Below are positions 34,889 to 46,506 of a DNA stretch of 64,000 nt, piece after piece. Made by a program: the position numbers and the translations under genes. The notes beneath the pieces were generated by a model. That model ran no database searches, had not been told where the DNA came from, and saw only the letters and a program-made list of their open reading frames with translations. Each line of letters begins with the position of its first letter. Positions within the stretch are counted from its first letter, which is position 1. This DNA comes from Microstegium vimineum (Eukaryota > Streptophyta > Magnoliopsida > Poales > Poaceae), in contig CM039128.1 in the NCBI GenBank assembly GCA_022036555.1, positions 25,552,719 to 25,616,718 on the forward strand, given 5' to 3'.

Positions 34889-35418
34889 AAGCACACTAAC
34901 AGTATAAGGAGCACATCAGTAGGTAGAAACTCTTTGCACATTGCACAATCGCTCCCAGGCTTCATCGGCATTGCAGATAGCAAGAGCAACTCCAATATCA
35001 AATGCTCCACCTCTGGAAGATACGGCGCCGATGGAACAGTGTGTCCATCCCACCCTTTGGCATCTCAGCAGAGACAGGTACGTATGCTAACAGTTCAGAC
35101 CCTTCACTGGCACTTCTGCGGAATGTGTCACAGACGACACAGCTGAGGCAATAGCTGCTGATGCAGCAGAGCGCACTCCAGACTCAGAACAGCAGCAAGA
35201 GAAGGACGAGCTGGAGAAGCGGCCTGGCGACGGAGACAACCTCGGCGCAGGAGCACGATGCAAGCAGTCAAGGTGATTGTCACAATTATGACAATGAAAA
35301 TAATGGCAACACTAGCGCCAATCGATGAAGATGGGGGTTGATGCAGCGGTCTTGGTGATCCTATAAACACCAAACGGCAGAGGTGGAGGTGGGAGAACAG
35401 GGCTTGGAAGCATATATC

Positions 35419-37290
35419 TGCAAAATTAAAACAACAATTGTGCTTAATAAGGCAAAGATATTCTGCTAATTAAATAAACTTAGCAAATGGAGATTATAGC
35501 AAACATATAATAATCCAACAACCAATGGAAGGTAAAAATGTAACCAAGCATGTTGTGGACGTTGTCTTTTGCTGGATCGATCTGCATGTTGCACAAAGAA
35601 AGAGCTAGGTCTGGAATTGACATCACTTCCCCTTTTACAAGACAGGGACATGTTTCATGCTTCAACTTTGGTCACAGCGAGAAAGGGAAATACATGTTTG
35701 GTTTCTGGTTGTCAAATTATTGGATTTTAAGTGGAGTACACCTAGAAACATTGGTCCACTGCTATTCAAGGCAGAGGACGAAAATCTCAGTGGAAATAGC
35801 TTCTGAAAAACAAACGGTGGGTTAAGCAAGTACTTCCAGTATCTATCAACACGGGTTGAGGCACAAGAGTTTAGTGACTCTGGGAAGCTATGAGTAGGAC
35901 CAGAGATTTAAGGATTCAAGGTCAAATAAGTTAGCAGTAGACATTTCATGGAGTATATACAACGTGCAGTGCGTATCTAATACAATTTATGTGGGGACTC
36001 TAATAAACTTAGTATCAGCCAATTTGGTGGCCAATGGTGGAACCAGAATGTCATTTTTTTCGCTTGAAATTATTGCTTAAAAAGATTTTGACTAATGAGA
36101 AACCTAAAAAGTAAATGGCTAGTGAAATAACCTATTTGCATATTGTGTGATTAACTCTGCCGGAGACTTCCACTAACTCGTGCAAAGACCGTGTCCTTAA
36201 AAACGACAGGTATGGGATACTTTGCTACACAGAGGAGACCTTTCTGTGCTACAGAACATTAACCATGGCGGATTAATTTGTAGTTGGTGGCGTTGATGCA
36301 GGACAAAGATTTTTTAAGGTATGAGTAGGCATTTGATGGCATGGTGATATTTTTCTGGTGGAATACCAAGCATTGGGGGACCTTTCACCACCTCAACAAG
36401 CAGCTTGGGTTCTTGATTAAGGAGTCGGTTCATAAATTTAAAGTTTAGCTATGTCAAAGTTTACTCATGGTGTGAAACTTTTCTGTCTCTTTTGAAGTTT
36501 TGGTGTTTGTGGGCCTTTTCTCTCCTCTCCCTCTTCTCTCTCTTAGGGGCGGGGGGAAAGTTGCATGGTGCAAGTGTTGTTTTCTAACCTTTTTTTTTTG
36601 TTTTATTCTTTCTACAGTTCTACGAATAAAAATAGAAGTAAACCTCTTGCGGGCGCGTGAGCATAGTAGAAAATCGAAAACGCAGCAACTTGATCCCCAC
36701 GCCCCCCACGCCACCCCCTTCCCCAACCGGCAACCCCCAAATGATAGTTTGTCATTCAACAAATGTTCCCAAAATGAATTGGCTGCAACAAACCTAATTG
36801 CAATTGGTGCAACTGATCCAATTGGGTGATCGCGCCCTGCTTCTACCCCGGCACTCGATGAATCGAATCGGTTCAATTTTCTCATGTGCAGCAAGCCGAC
36901 TGGGAGCTAGGAGCTGGGTAAGAGAAGAGACAGACACGACACGCACCTCGAACATCAGCAGCGGATGGGATTACGAGACGGGGACGGTGGGTTGACGCAA
37001 CGGTGGTGGGGGAGCCTTTTCCAACCTTGGCACTCGCGATGAACCTGTAGGAGAAGGAGGAAGACGATTGGTCGAGGGCTAGGGTTTCGCTTCGCAGCGA
37101 AGAGAAGCAGGATGGGGGCATAGCATACCGGGATGTACGACCGCCGGGCAAGGTCCGCGGAGGGTTGTGACGGTGGTGGTGGTGGCGGTACCGGTGGTGT
37201 TGGTGAGGAAATGGTAGGCGGAGAGGGAGGGGTTTTCGTGTGGGGTTTGGAAATGGTGCGGTACGCGGGAGGGAGAGGAGCAGAGGACAT
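35419..37290 (-). other. Possible upstream exon and intron of the RING-H2 gene
   Basis: An ATG at 37290 (minus) opens a proline-rich frame (MSSAPLPPAYRTISKP, then a PPPPPP run) that reaches a GTATGC donor-like site near 37132. The acceptor ttttgcag at about 35419 precedes the RING-H2 start. The GC-rich 36900-37340 stretch has first-exon/promoter composition. The link is a guess, and it could belong to another gene. Between them (35430-36900) there is AT-rich sequence with no recognisable gene; the frame at 35665-35480 (MKHETCPCLVKGEVMSIPDL) is unrecognised. Confidence 0.25.
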
Positions 37291-37959
37291 CAGGGGGAAA
37301 AGGCGAAGAGGAGGGAAGCGTGAGGTTTGAGGGCCACATGGCAGTCACACGGATTGTTTTTGCTGCAGCCTACTGGTGGTTGCGGAGTTTCTGAGAGGCA
37401 TTCCGCCGTCCGACTGTTCTGGATCAAGATGCTAGTACATTGGTCATCTCGAAACGTCTAACTTTAAAACATTCTTTTAATTTGTTAATAGTAAAAAAAA
37501 CAAGAAGCTAGATGAAGTGTAAAGATAAACTAGCATATTTCACTATGTCTCTTATAATCGAATATACCAGTGTGTATCCTTTTTCCTTCACATTTGTTAG
37601 CTTAGAGCTAGTTTTAGTTCACATTGTTAGAGACACCGTAATAAGATGTAGATTTGTATCTATCAATCTATGTACACGATGCTATTTTGTTAAGGTAGAT
37701 GACGAGTGTCTCTTAACAGCGAGAGGCGTCGTGTGGTAGCCTCGTCAATCTCGAGATTTTTCAGTCCAACTTAATTATTTGAAGGTGCTCATAAGAGAGA
37801 GAGTATGCGCTCGTGTAAGTTTAGCATCTACGCTTATAATTAGGTCTCTCAAAATATAAGAGAACTTACAAAAAAAATAGTAGGTTTAATTGTCCCTAGT
37901 AGGTAAAAAAGCACCCAATAGAGAACCATCAAATAATTTCATTATCTTCTTAGTAGCTA

Positions 37960-38181
37960 CTCCCTCTGTCCAAAATAGAAGTTAATCTCGCTTTCTGATA
38001 AGTTAGTTTTTTAAAACATTAAATAGTACATAATTAGTTTATTAGAAGTTGTTGCGTATACTTTCATAATAAATCTATTTGGAGATATAAATGTTGCACA
38101 CATTTTTACAAACTTAGTCAAAGTTAAGAAAGTTTAACCTGTACGTATCTCATAACGTCATCTATTCTGGAACGGAGAGAG
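37960..38181. mobile_element. Stowaway-type MITE
   Basis: CTCCCTCTGTCCAAAATAGA at the left and GGAACGGAGAGAG at the right are inverted ends, flanked by TA on both sides (37958-37959 and 38182-38183). 222 bp, AT-rich. Typical grass Stowaway family. Confidence 0.85.
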
Positions 38182-38235
38182 TACTAGATAGGATAGAAAA
38201 AGTTGCTTCTGTTTCCAATATGCAAAATTGTAGTA

Positions 38236-38473
38236 TTTCCTCGGTCCAGTAAAACGTACAGTTTTATATTTTACAATCAAGTTTGATTAATTATAAATAA
38301 AACATATCATTTTTTATGATATTAAATAAATAATATTAGATTAATTATGAAATATATTTTTATAATAAATTGATTTGGAGCTATAAATATGAATATTTTT
38401 ACCAGTCAAACATGAACAATTTTTTTTCTAGCACGCAACTCATAGTTCCGCATTTTTTTTTGGACGGAGGGAG
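38236..38473. mobile_element. Second Stowaway-type MITE
   Basis: The left end TTTCCTCGGTCCAGTAAAAC and the right end TTTTGGACGGAGGGAG are flanked by TA on each side (38234-38235 and 38474-38475). 238 bp. Its left end is more decayed than that of its neighbour. Confidence 0.8.
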
Positions 38474-38528
38474 TAGTAAGATAAGCCTTTGGTGTGACGT
38501 GATGTTTTCCGGTCAACTCTTAGGTTTA

Positions 38529-38768
38529 GACCTTATTTAGATGCAAAAACTTTTAAAAAAAAATAATTAATAGCATTTCCTTTGTATTTTAGTATTTATT
38601 ATCCAACCATGGAGTAACTAGGCTTAAAAGATTTCTCGCAAATTACAGGTAAACTGTGTAATTGGTTATTTTTTACCTATATTTAATGCTCCATACATGC
38701 GTCCAAAAATTCGATGTGACGGAAAATCTTGTAAAGTTTTGGAATTTTGAATGGAACTAAACAAGACC
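38529..38768. mobile_element. PIF/Tourist-type MITE
   Basis: GACCTTATTTAGATGC at the left and GGAACTAAACAAGACC at the right, flanked by TTA (38526-38528 and 38769-38771), the PIF/Harbinger target duplication. 240 bp. The interior (taggcttaaaagattt and tttaatgctccatacatg) also occurs in the MITE at 57899-58234. Confidence 0.8.
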
Positions 38769-39639
38769 TTAGTTTCACAACCAAATCATCATTGTGCAAT
38801 TGAAAGCATGCAAGTAAAAATATTAGTGTCCAATGATTCAGAAAATGGTTGCACCGACAATCTTTGAGAAATCACGTAACACCTGGTCTTCAAATTATTG
38901 TTGAAATTTGATTTTGCAACATAACTAGAGAACAGCAAATGGTTTGTCCAAATTCCCAAATGGTTTTGTCCAAATTCCCTTGTTAGGTTCTCCCATTTTC
39001 TTTGTTTGTCCACCCAACCGGCGGTACAGATTCCAGCCTTTCTTTTTGAAAACCTAGATTCCTGCCTTTTTCTCTTGCTACTCCAGTTCCAAACTGAAAC
39101 GGCCTCATGATTGCAGGACCGTGACATAATTATGTCCATTCTAAGGAATGGAAGCATAATTCTTGCCTTCTTGGTACATTGCTTCAGCAAATAAAGACCC
39201 TGAAGAATCATGACCCAGTTGGTTTCGGTGATTAACGACAATTAGAGATCATTATGGCTAACGTGTGTTTTGCAGAGGCTATGCATAGCTTAGCCATAGT
39301 GATCAAGGAGAATGGGCTCTAAAGGTCATCACTTAGCCCCCAAGATGGATATCGTTTCGGTTCTTAAGGAGACATGATTGAAGACCCTAGAAATGATAGG
39401 CTAAGTGTCATAAGGAGATGAAGGGCACTTAGAATTAGATAGGGCTTCACTTTTTACCTTTGACCGTACTATTAAGAGGGGTTGAGATTAGTTAGCTTGA
39501 CTTAGGAAAGCTTCATGTTTAGGTGTGGTGCACAACTTGACTTCCTTAGCTCTAAGGAAGCCTATGGTGACCGTTAAGATAGCCTAGAACAACTTCCATT
39601 TTCATCGCGACGAAAAACGGAGTTGTCAAAATTTTTTTC

Positions 39640-40085
39640 TGGGCGTCGGACGCTCCTGGCAGGGGCGCCGGACGCTGTCCGTCGCGTCGGACAAAGGCGC
39701 CGGACGCTGGGTGGTTGAGTCCACAGCGTCCGTCGGCCTTCCAGAGAGGTTGTTTTCTGGCTAAGTTTTTCAGGGTGCGTCGGACGCTGTCCGTCGGCCA
39801 GGCATCGGACGCTGCGAAGAGCGTCCGTCGACCTTCCAGAGAGGGTGTTTTTTCAACCCTAGCCAGAATTTAGCGTCGGACGCTGTGGTGAGCGTCCGTC
39901 GCCCAGTGACGTAGCGTCCCTCGCTGGGAACAGTGTGTTTTCAGAAACTAGCCGTTAGACAGAGGCGTCGGAGCGTCCGTCGCCTAGGCGTCGGAGCGTC
40001 CGTCGTCTCAATTATGAACAGAAACTAGCGTTGGGCATGCGACGGACCGTCCCTCGCCTAGTCGACGGAGCGTCCGTCGCCAACT
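39640..40085. repeat. GC-rich palindrome cluster in U3
   Basis: More than ten copies of a 12-base word of the form gcgtcggacgct and its reverse complement agcgtccgtcgc, in both orientations and often facing each other. It lies just upstream of the TATA box at 40119. The same cluster sits in the 3' LTR at about 51675-52110. Such LTR palindromes are a reported feature of Sireviruses; the role is unknown (regulation or a methylation target). Confidence 0.8.
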
Positions 40086-40118
40086 TAAAATTCCAGCCGA
40101 GGCAGTTTTCAGAGGGTC

Positions 40119-40127
40119 TATTTATAG
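40119..40127 (+). promoter_or_regulatory. TATA box of the Sirevirus LTR
   Basis: TATTTATAG in both LTRs at the same place (also 52149-52157), directly after the palindrome cluster. Confidence 0.55.
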
Positions 40128-40814
40128 CCCTCCCTTTCTCTCCCCCTTGCCTTTGCTCATTTGAGTTGCTGAGTTTGTTGAGAGGTTGGGAAGAGAGCAA
40201 GAGCCCTAGAGAGAGAGAGTGATTCGCGAATCCATCCATCCTCTCTCTAGTTCATCCAAGAGTTCAAGTGTGCATCCTCTAGTTGTGAAGCTTGAGTGAG
40301 TCAAGCGAAGATCGAAGCTTGTTACTCTTGGTGATCGACATCACCTAGACGGTCCGGTGGTGCTCGGAGGAAGGTGATCGCCCGGGAAGATTGTCGGCGG
40401 CCTTCTCCATCGACGTTGTGATCGGTTGTGGGTGATTCACCGAGCCGGAGTGGCGAAGAATCAGCCGTAGAGAGCACTCATCCCTTGCGGGGATTGAGGG
40501 GGAGCTATACCTTGCGAGGTGCTCCAACGAGGACTAGGGGAGTGTCGACTCTCGATACCTCGGCAAAACATCGCCGTGTCAAGCATCTCTTTCCCAGCTC
40601 TTTATTACCGCATTACTTTCCGCACTTGTCTTTCAATTCATATTAGAATTGTGTAGGAAGTCTTCGCTTTCCCTTGCCTTGTTACCGCTTTCTAGCTAGG
40701 ACACACAAGCGGTAGGCACTAGGGGGTTAATTGGCTCTTTATAGGTTAATTCTTGTTTAGAAATTAAAAAAGCCCAATTCACCCCCCCCCTCTTGGGCAT
40801 CTTGATCCTTTCAA

Positions 40815-40826
40815 TTGGTATAGAGC
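40815..40826 (+). other. Primer binding site of the Sirevirus
   Basis: TTGGTATAGAGC two bases behind the LTR end is the initiator-Met tRNA type primer site as in other Sireviruses. Confidence 0.75.
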
Positions 40827-40863
40827 AAGGTTGCTCTAATTTAGGTTCACCGCCTAGGGGCAA

Positions 40864-43254
40864 GATGTCCCATGGGGATGGACCACCTCCCATGTTCGAT
40901 GGAGACGACTTTCCTTATTGGAAAGTTCATATGGAGGCCTATTTAGAGGCGTTGACGTGGGCGTGCTCAAAGGGCCACAAAGGGAGGTACTCTCTTCGCG
41001 GAGGACCTCAACTTTGAGAAGACAATGCCAAGGCAAAGAACATACTCTTTCGTGGCATTAGCAAGGATGTCTTCAACCGAGTGCGTAATGGCAAAGACGC
41101 ATTTGAGTTGTGGACCACTATTTGTGACTTCACGAAGGCAAAAGAGGTGAGCGTGAAGAAACGCTATCACTTGGTTATGGCTAAGCTCAATTCTTTCTCT
41201 ATGCATGCAAATGAAATTTTCTCAGTCTCAAACATTTTGTAGAGGAATTGAATGGGCTCGGTCTCAACCAAATGGACCGGCCGATGTGGTACGCAAGATT
41301 CTTTGTGTCTTTGCCCATTGAGAAGTATGGCCACATCGTCACGGTGCTTTCACAAGGAGATCTCTCCGCCGCTACACCAACCACAAATTTTGGGCAAGAT
41401 CAATGCCATGAGATGTACATGAAGATTGGTGATGGTGGCTCATCTTCTTCCCCCAAGAAGAGAGAAAAAAGAGAAGGAAGAAAAGAAGGGGTTGGCACTC
41501 AAGGCATCTTCCCCGGAGAAGCACAAGATGCAAGTCATGTATGAGAGTACAAGCGATGATGATGATGATGATGATCTCGCTCTCATGGTGAAGAAAACAA
41601 CCAAGATGTTGAAGAAGCTAAGCAAGAATGGAGTCAAGTTTGACTCAAAGAAGAAGAAATTCTTCACAATCTCTTCAAGAAAGCCCTCTCCAAGATGGAT
41701 TGCTACAATTGTGGCAAACTTGGACACTTGGCTCATGCTTGCCCCGAAGAAAAGAAAGATAAGTACAAGAACAAAAAGCTAACAACAAGTTCAAGTACAA
41801 CAAGGGCAACAAGGTTGAGTCAAGTGATGAGGATAAGAAGGATGAAAGCCATTCAAGAAGAAGAAGAACTTCAACTTCCACAAGAAGAAGAAGAAGAATG
41901 GAAAAGCCTACATTGTTGGTGATTGGCTCACCAACATTGAAGACTCAAGTGATTCATCCGGAGATGAAAGTGAAGAAGAGAAGGTGGCCGCCTTGGTGAT
42001 TGGTTCATCTACTCCACCGCCACCCCCCCATCATCTCCGGGCTCATCCTCTACAACTATGCCTCATGGCTAAAGGTGACAAAAAGGTACAAAAAGAGGAT
42101 AGTGATGATGAGGCTAGCTCTAGTGATGATGAGTTTGAGGCACCTTCCTATGATGAGCTAATTGAAATTTGCAATAAATACACTAAGCTCATTAGGAAGT
42201 ATAAAGGCAAAAGTGAATCACTAGAGAAAGCCAATAGTAACTTGCATGCTAAGCTTGATGACTTGACTAGTGCTAATGATGAATTGAAGCTTGAGAACAA
42301 ATCTCTCTCATCTAGCACTAGGGAGCTCAAAGCCTCACTCAAGCAAGCAAATGAGAAACATGATAAGCTCGAGAGGTAAACACAAGAGCTCCAATCAAGA
42401 TACAACTTGCTAAAAGATAACTACAACCAAGTTAAAAATGAACATGGCACACTTGTGATAGCTAATGAATTGCTTTCAAATGATCTTGCTACACATGTTG
42501 CTATTAACCCGGTTGTTAAGTGTGATATAGTACTTCTTGTGAGGACTTGCTTGATGAAGTTGCTAGTGAGCAAATGCTAAGTGCAAGGGCAAGAAGGTAG
42601 TTGAGGCCGACAAGCATGATGACTATGTGAAGATGAGGCAAGAAAACTCCAAGCTCAAGGAAGAGCTAATCAACCTCAAGGCAAGCAAGCCACTCACTAT
42701 CAAGTCGGCCAAACAAGATGACAAAGATGAAATGATCTTGATCAAGTCTCTCAAAGAGGAAAATGCAAAGCTCAAGGTTGAGAAGATCAAGCTTACAAGT
42801 GGATTGGAGAAGTTCACCAAGGGCCACAACCTTCAAAGTGAGCTCTTGATGAACACTATCATGAAGACCGACAAGACCGGTATTGGGTTCAAGGAGAACC
42901 AAATCATGAAGGCCAAGGTCAAGATAGAAGCCAAGAACTATTACAAGAACAAGGCTATGAGAAGCAACTATGACACACCAAAGTCCAAAACCCAAGAAGT
43001 GCTTTGGATGTGGTCAAGAGGGTCACCTTCAATCCCAATGTAAGACTCCATCTCCCAAGACCTTGCCCAAGCACATAAGGCCTTTCGCTCATGATGCACA
43101 CTTCATCATCAACAAGGACTCCAAGGGTAGACCTCAAGTTATATTTCTCGGTCCGAAGATGAAGAACAAGCCCAAAGTGCTATGGGTTGCTAAGGAGTTG
43201 GTGGACAAGGCTATGGGACCTCGCCAAGTGTGGGTTCCCAAACAACAAGCTTAA
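40864..43254 (+). pseudogene. Sirevirus gag, frameshifted
   Basis: From ATG 40864 (MSHGDGPPPMFDGDDFPYWK) gag runs in pieces. There is a capsid part to about 41230 (FELWTTICDFTKAKEVSVKK), a shift near 41235, then LPIEKYGHIVTVLSQGDLS, a zinc knuckle CYNCGKLGHLAHAC at about 41698-41739, and a long lysine/glutamate-rich coiled-coil stretch (41984-42960). A second knuckle CFGCGQEGHLQSQC is at about 43000-43041, and a tail ends VWVPKQQA at 43254. Two zinc knuckles and a long coiled coil fit the large Sirevirus gag. At least four phase changes and stops occur, several in homopolymers. Confidence 0.8.
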
Positions 43255-43275
43255 CTCCAAGTTGCTTGTGTGTAG

Positions 43276-45188
43276 GTGAACTACAAGACCGGTGGAAGTC
43301 ATTGGGTGATTGATAGTGGATGCACTCAACATATGACCGGTGACTCCCGGATGTTCACCACACTTGAGGAAGATTGTGAAGGGCAAGACAAGATTACCTT
43401 TGGGGACAATTTCAAAAGGCAAAGTGCAAGGTCTAGGCAAAGTGGCAATCTCCAATGATCAATCAATATCAAATGTCTTGCTAGTACAATCATTGAGCTT
43501 CAACTTGCTATCGGTGGGACAACTATGTGATCTTGGTTTCCAATGTCTCTTCACTCCAAATGAGATAGTTGTGTCCAAGATTGAAGATTCATCATTGATA
43601 TTCAAAGGGTTTCGGCACAACAATCTCTACCTAGTGGACTTCACCTCAAATGAAGCTAGTTTGCAAACATGTCTATTCTCCAAGAGTTCTTGGGTTGGCT
43701 ATGGCATAGAAGATTAGCACATGTGGGGAATGTCAACTTGAGAAAGCTTGTCAAGAAGGAATTGGTTAGAGGTGTGAAGGATGTGGTGTTTGAGAAAGAC
43801 AAACTTTGTAGTGCGTGTCAAGCCGGCAAGCAAGTAGCAAACACTCATCCAACCAAAACTTTCATGTCAACCTCAAGAGTTCTAGAGCTACTCCACATGG
43901 ATCTTTTTGGACCTACCACCTATGCTAGCCTTGGCGGCAATCTCTTTTGCTTGGGGGTAGTTGATGACTACTCTAGATACACTTGAGTGTTCTTTCTTCA
44001 AGACAAGGGAGAAAACTCAATCAATATTCAAGAAGTTTGCAACTAGAGCCAAAATGAGTTTGATGTGAAGATCAAGAAGATAAGAAGTGACAATGGGACC
44101 GAGTTTGTGAACACCAAGATTGAAGACTATTGTGATGAAGTTGGAATCAAGCATGAAGTATCCGCCACATATACTCCTCAACAAAATGGTGTAGTAGAGA
44201 GGAAGAACCGGACACTTATCACTCTTGCAAGATCAATGCTTGATGAATACAACACCCCGAGAAATTTTGGGCCGAAGCAATCAACACCGCATGCTATGCG
44301 GCCAACCGGCTATTTGTCCAAAGGCTTCTCAAGAAGACCCCCTATGAGCTTGTGAATGGAAAGAAACCGGATATATCCTTTTTCCGAGTGTTTGGATGCA
44401 AAGTGTACATCTACAAGAAGCGCCAACACTTGGGCAAGTTCCAAAGAAGATATGACATTGGTTTCTTAGTTGGGTATTCACTTAAATCCAAGGCATACCG
44501 TGTATTTAACAAAGCCACCGGCTTAGTTGAAGAAACGTATGACTTGGAGTTTGATGAAACTAATGGCTCTCAAGAAGAGCATGAAAATCTTGATGATGTA
44601 GGTGATGAACCCTTGAGGGAGGCAATGAAGAACATGCCAATTGGTGCTATCAACCCACAAGAGGTGGAAGAAGTTGAAGATGAAGCAAATCAAGATCCTT
44701 CTCCACCTCACACGCCTCAATTTGATGAAGGAGATCAAGTGAGGGAAGCTCAAGAAGACACTCACATCCCTCAAGATCAAGCCGAGGCCGAAGCAAGCAA
44801 TGTTGAAGCACCGCAACCTCCTCCCCAAGAGATAAATAGAAGATCTACACCTATGCTTCAAGCACATCCTCAAGACCTCATCATAGGGAGTCCATCAAGG
44901 GGGGTAACAACTCGATCTAAACTTGCTTCTTATGTTGAACATCACTCTTTTGTTTCCTTTGTTGAGCCTTCTAGTGTGGAGGATGCACTTGCGGATCCGG
45001 ATTGGGTGAACGCCATGCATGAAGAGTTGAACAACTTCACCCAGAACGAAGTGTGGACACTAGTAGAAAAGCCCAAAGGAGCAAGAATCATTGGCACCAA
45101 GTGGGTGTTTAGGAACAAGCAAGATGATCAAGGTCGTGGTTGTGAGAAACAAGGCAAGATTGGTGGCAAAGGGGTTCTCCCAAGTTGA
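43276..45188 (+). pseudogene. Sirevirus protease and integrase, frameshifted
   Basis: 43276 on: protease with WVIDSGCTQHMTGDS. 43340-43717: the stretch to the GAG_pre-integrase block. 43669-43986: WHRRLAHVGNVNLRKLVKK, the CSACQAGK zinc ligand pair and LLHMDLFGPTTYASLGG; a stop follows SRYT. 44065-44355: the RSDNGTEF aspartate and TPQQNGVVERKNRT glutamate. 44352-45188: the C-terminal integrase part (FFRVFGCKVYIYKKRQ and GFLVGYSLKSKAYRVF) and the acidic linker before RT. Catalytic D, D and E are all present, but on three frames. Confidence 0.85.
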
Positions 45189-46506
45189 AGGCTTGGATTT
45201 TGGGGAGACCTTTGCACCGGTTGCAAGACTAGAAGCCATTCGTATCCTTTTGGCATATGCTTCACACCATAAAATGAAACTTTTTCAAATGGATGTGAAG
45301 AGTGCCTTTCTTAATGGTTTCATTAATGAACTTGTTTTTGTCTCACAACCTCCCGGGTTTGAAGACCCAAATTGTCCTAATCATGTGTATAGGTTGTCCA
45401 AGGCACTCTATGGATTGAAGCAAGCTCCAAGAGCTTGGTATGAGAGGCTAAGGGATTTCCTACTCAAGAAGGGCTTCAAGATCGGGAAAGTGGTTACCAC
45501 ACTCTTCACCAAGGTGCTAGATGGAGAGATCTTTGTTTGCCAAGTATATGTCGATGACATTATATTTGGATCAACAAACCAAGGTCATAGCAAGGAATTT
45601 GGTGCATTGATGTCCAAGGAGTTCGAGATGTCGATGATTGGTGAACTAACCTTCTTCTTAGGCTTCCAAGTGAAGCAATTGAGGGAGGGCACCTTCATAT
45701 CTCAAGAGAAGTATACTTATGATGTGCTCAAGAAATTCAAGATGGAGGATTGCAAGCCAATCAAGACCCCAATGCCTACTAATGGGCATCTCGATCTCGA
45801 TGAGGGAGGTAAACCGATCGACGAAACTCTTTATCGTTCTATGATCGGTAGTTTACTTTACCTCACCGCTTCTAGGCCGGATATCATGTTTAGTGTGTGT
45901 ATGTGTGCTAGGTTTCAAGCAAACCCTAAGGAGTCGCATCTTTGTGCGGTTAAAAGAATCCTTAGGTACTTAAGGCACACCCCTAGCATGGGTCTTTGGT
46001 ATCCCAAAGGAGCTCCCTTCCAACTAGTTGGCTATTCCGATTCGGATTACGCCGGGTGTAAGGTTGATAGGAAGAGTACCTCCGGCGGGTGCCACATGCT
46101 AGGAAGATCACTTGTTTCTTGGTCCTCAAAGAAGCAAAATAGTGTGGCATTGTCAACCGCCGAGGCGGAATACATTGCCATGGGAGCAAGTTGTGCACAA
46201 ATCTTATATATGACCCAAACACTCTTTGATTACGGCGTGTTTTTAAAAGAAGTTCCACTTTTGTGTGATAATGAAAGCGCCGTAAAGCTTGCAAACAACC
46301 CGGTTCAACACTCTCGCACCAAGCACATAGATATTCGCCATCACTTTCTTAGAGATCATGTGGCTAGGAAAGACATAACACTAGTTGGAGTTAAGAGCGA
46401 AGAGCAATTGGCGGATATCTTCACTAAACCACTCGATGAAACAACCTTTTGTAGGTTGAGAAGCGAGTTAAATGTGCTTGATCACTCTAATTTCACTAAA
46501 AGATGA
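45091..46506 (+). CDS. Sirevirus reverse transcriptase and RNase H
   Basis: An open run of 471 codons ending TGA at 46504-46506. RT blocks: KARLVAKGFSQVEGLDFGETF, MDVKSAFLNGFINE, ALYGLKQAPRAWYERL, and the active site YVDD at 45547-45558 intact. RNase H follows, with GYSDSDYAG, LSTAEAEYIAMG, CDNESAVKLANN, KHIDIRHHFLRDH and the ending DIFTKPLDE. The first residues (to about 45150) are in a different phase from the preceding frame, so the N-terminus shown is an artefact of a one-base shift near 45125. As a domain it looks undamaged. Confidence 0.9.
   Translation: MAPSGCLGTSKMIKVVVVRNKARLVAKGFSQVEGLDFGETFAPVARLEAIRILLAYASHHKMKLFQMDVKSAFLNGFINELVFVSQPPGFEDPNCPNHVYRLSKALYGLKQAPRAWYERLRDFLLKKGFKIGKVVTTLFTKVLDGEIFVCQVYVDDIIFGSTNQGHSKEFGALMSKEFEMSMIGELTFFLGFQVKQLREGTFISQEKYTYDVLKKFKMEDCKPIKTPMPTNGHLDLDEGGKPIDETLYRSMIGSLLYLTASRPDIMFSVCMCARFQANPKESHLCAVKRILRYLRHTPSMGLWYPKGAPFQLVGYSDSDYAGCKVDRKSTSGGCHMLGRSLVSWSSKKQNSVALSTAEAEYIAMGASCAQILYMTQTLFDYGVFLKEVPLLCDNESAVKLANNPVQHSRTKHIDIRHHFLRDHVARKDITLVGVKSEEQLADIFTKPLDETTFCRLRSELNVLDHSNFTKR

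Larger units (their letters stand above)
28990..35413 (-). pseudogene. ATL-type RING-H2 E3 ubiquitin ligase, split by copia B
   Basis: Read leftward from ATG 35413, just after an intron acceptor (ttttgcag). A proline-rich start (MLPSPVLPPPPLPF) is followed, after a frameshift, by one hydrophobic helix (SVAIIFIVIIVTITLTACIVLL) and a basic stop-transfer, then a RING-H2 finger whose ligands read CAMC, then C-LH-MFH-QSC, then CPSC. Copia B (29641-34888) sits exactly between ligand Cys3 and the rest. One N-terminal membrane helix plus RING-H2 is the ATL architecture: a membrane-bound E3 that recruits an E2 enzyme. The C-terminal part (29661-28990) is readable in two phases. Several single-base shifts occur; some may be sequence errors. 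The region between helix and RING is the least certain. Confidence 0.7.
39201..40813 (+). repeat. 5' LTR of the Sirevirus
   Basis: 1613 bp. It contains a cluster of gcgtcggacgct / agcgtccgtcgc words at about 39640-40085, a TATTTATAG box at 40119-40127, and ends CCTTTCA before the primer site. Confidence 0.95.

Noticed and set aside
38789..39241. A 150-codon minus-strand frame crossing the Sirevirus left border
   Set aside because: Its start lies inside the LTR and its phase differs from the host exon. Only the 39105-39200 part in the other phase is taken as exon.
39640..40085. CRISPR-like regularly repeated GC words
   Set aside because: The words occur in both orientations with irregular spacing, inside a retrotransposon LTR of a plant. 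Not a CRISPR array.
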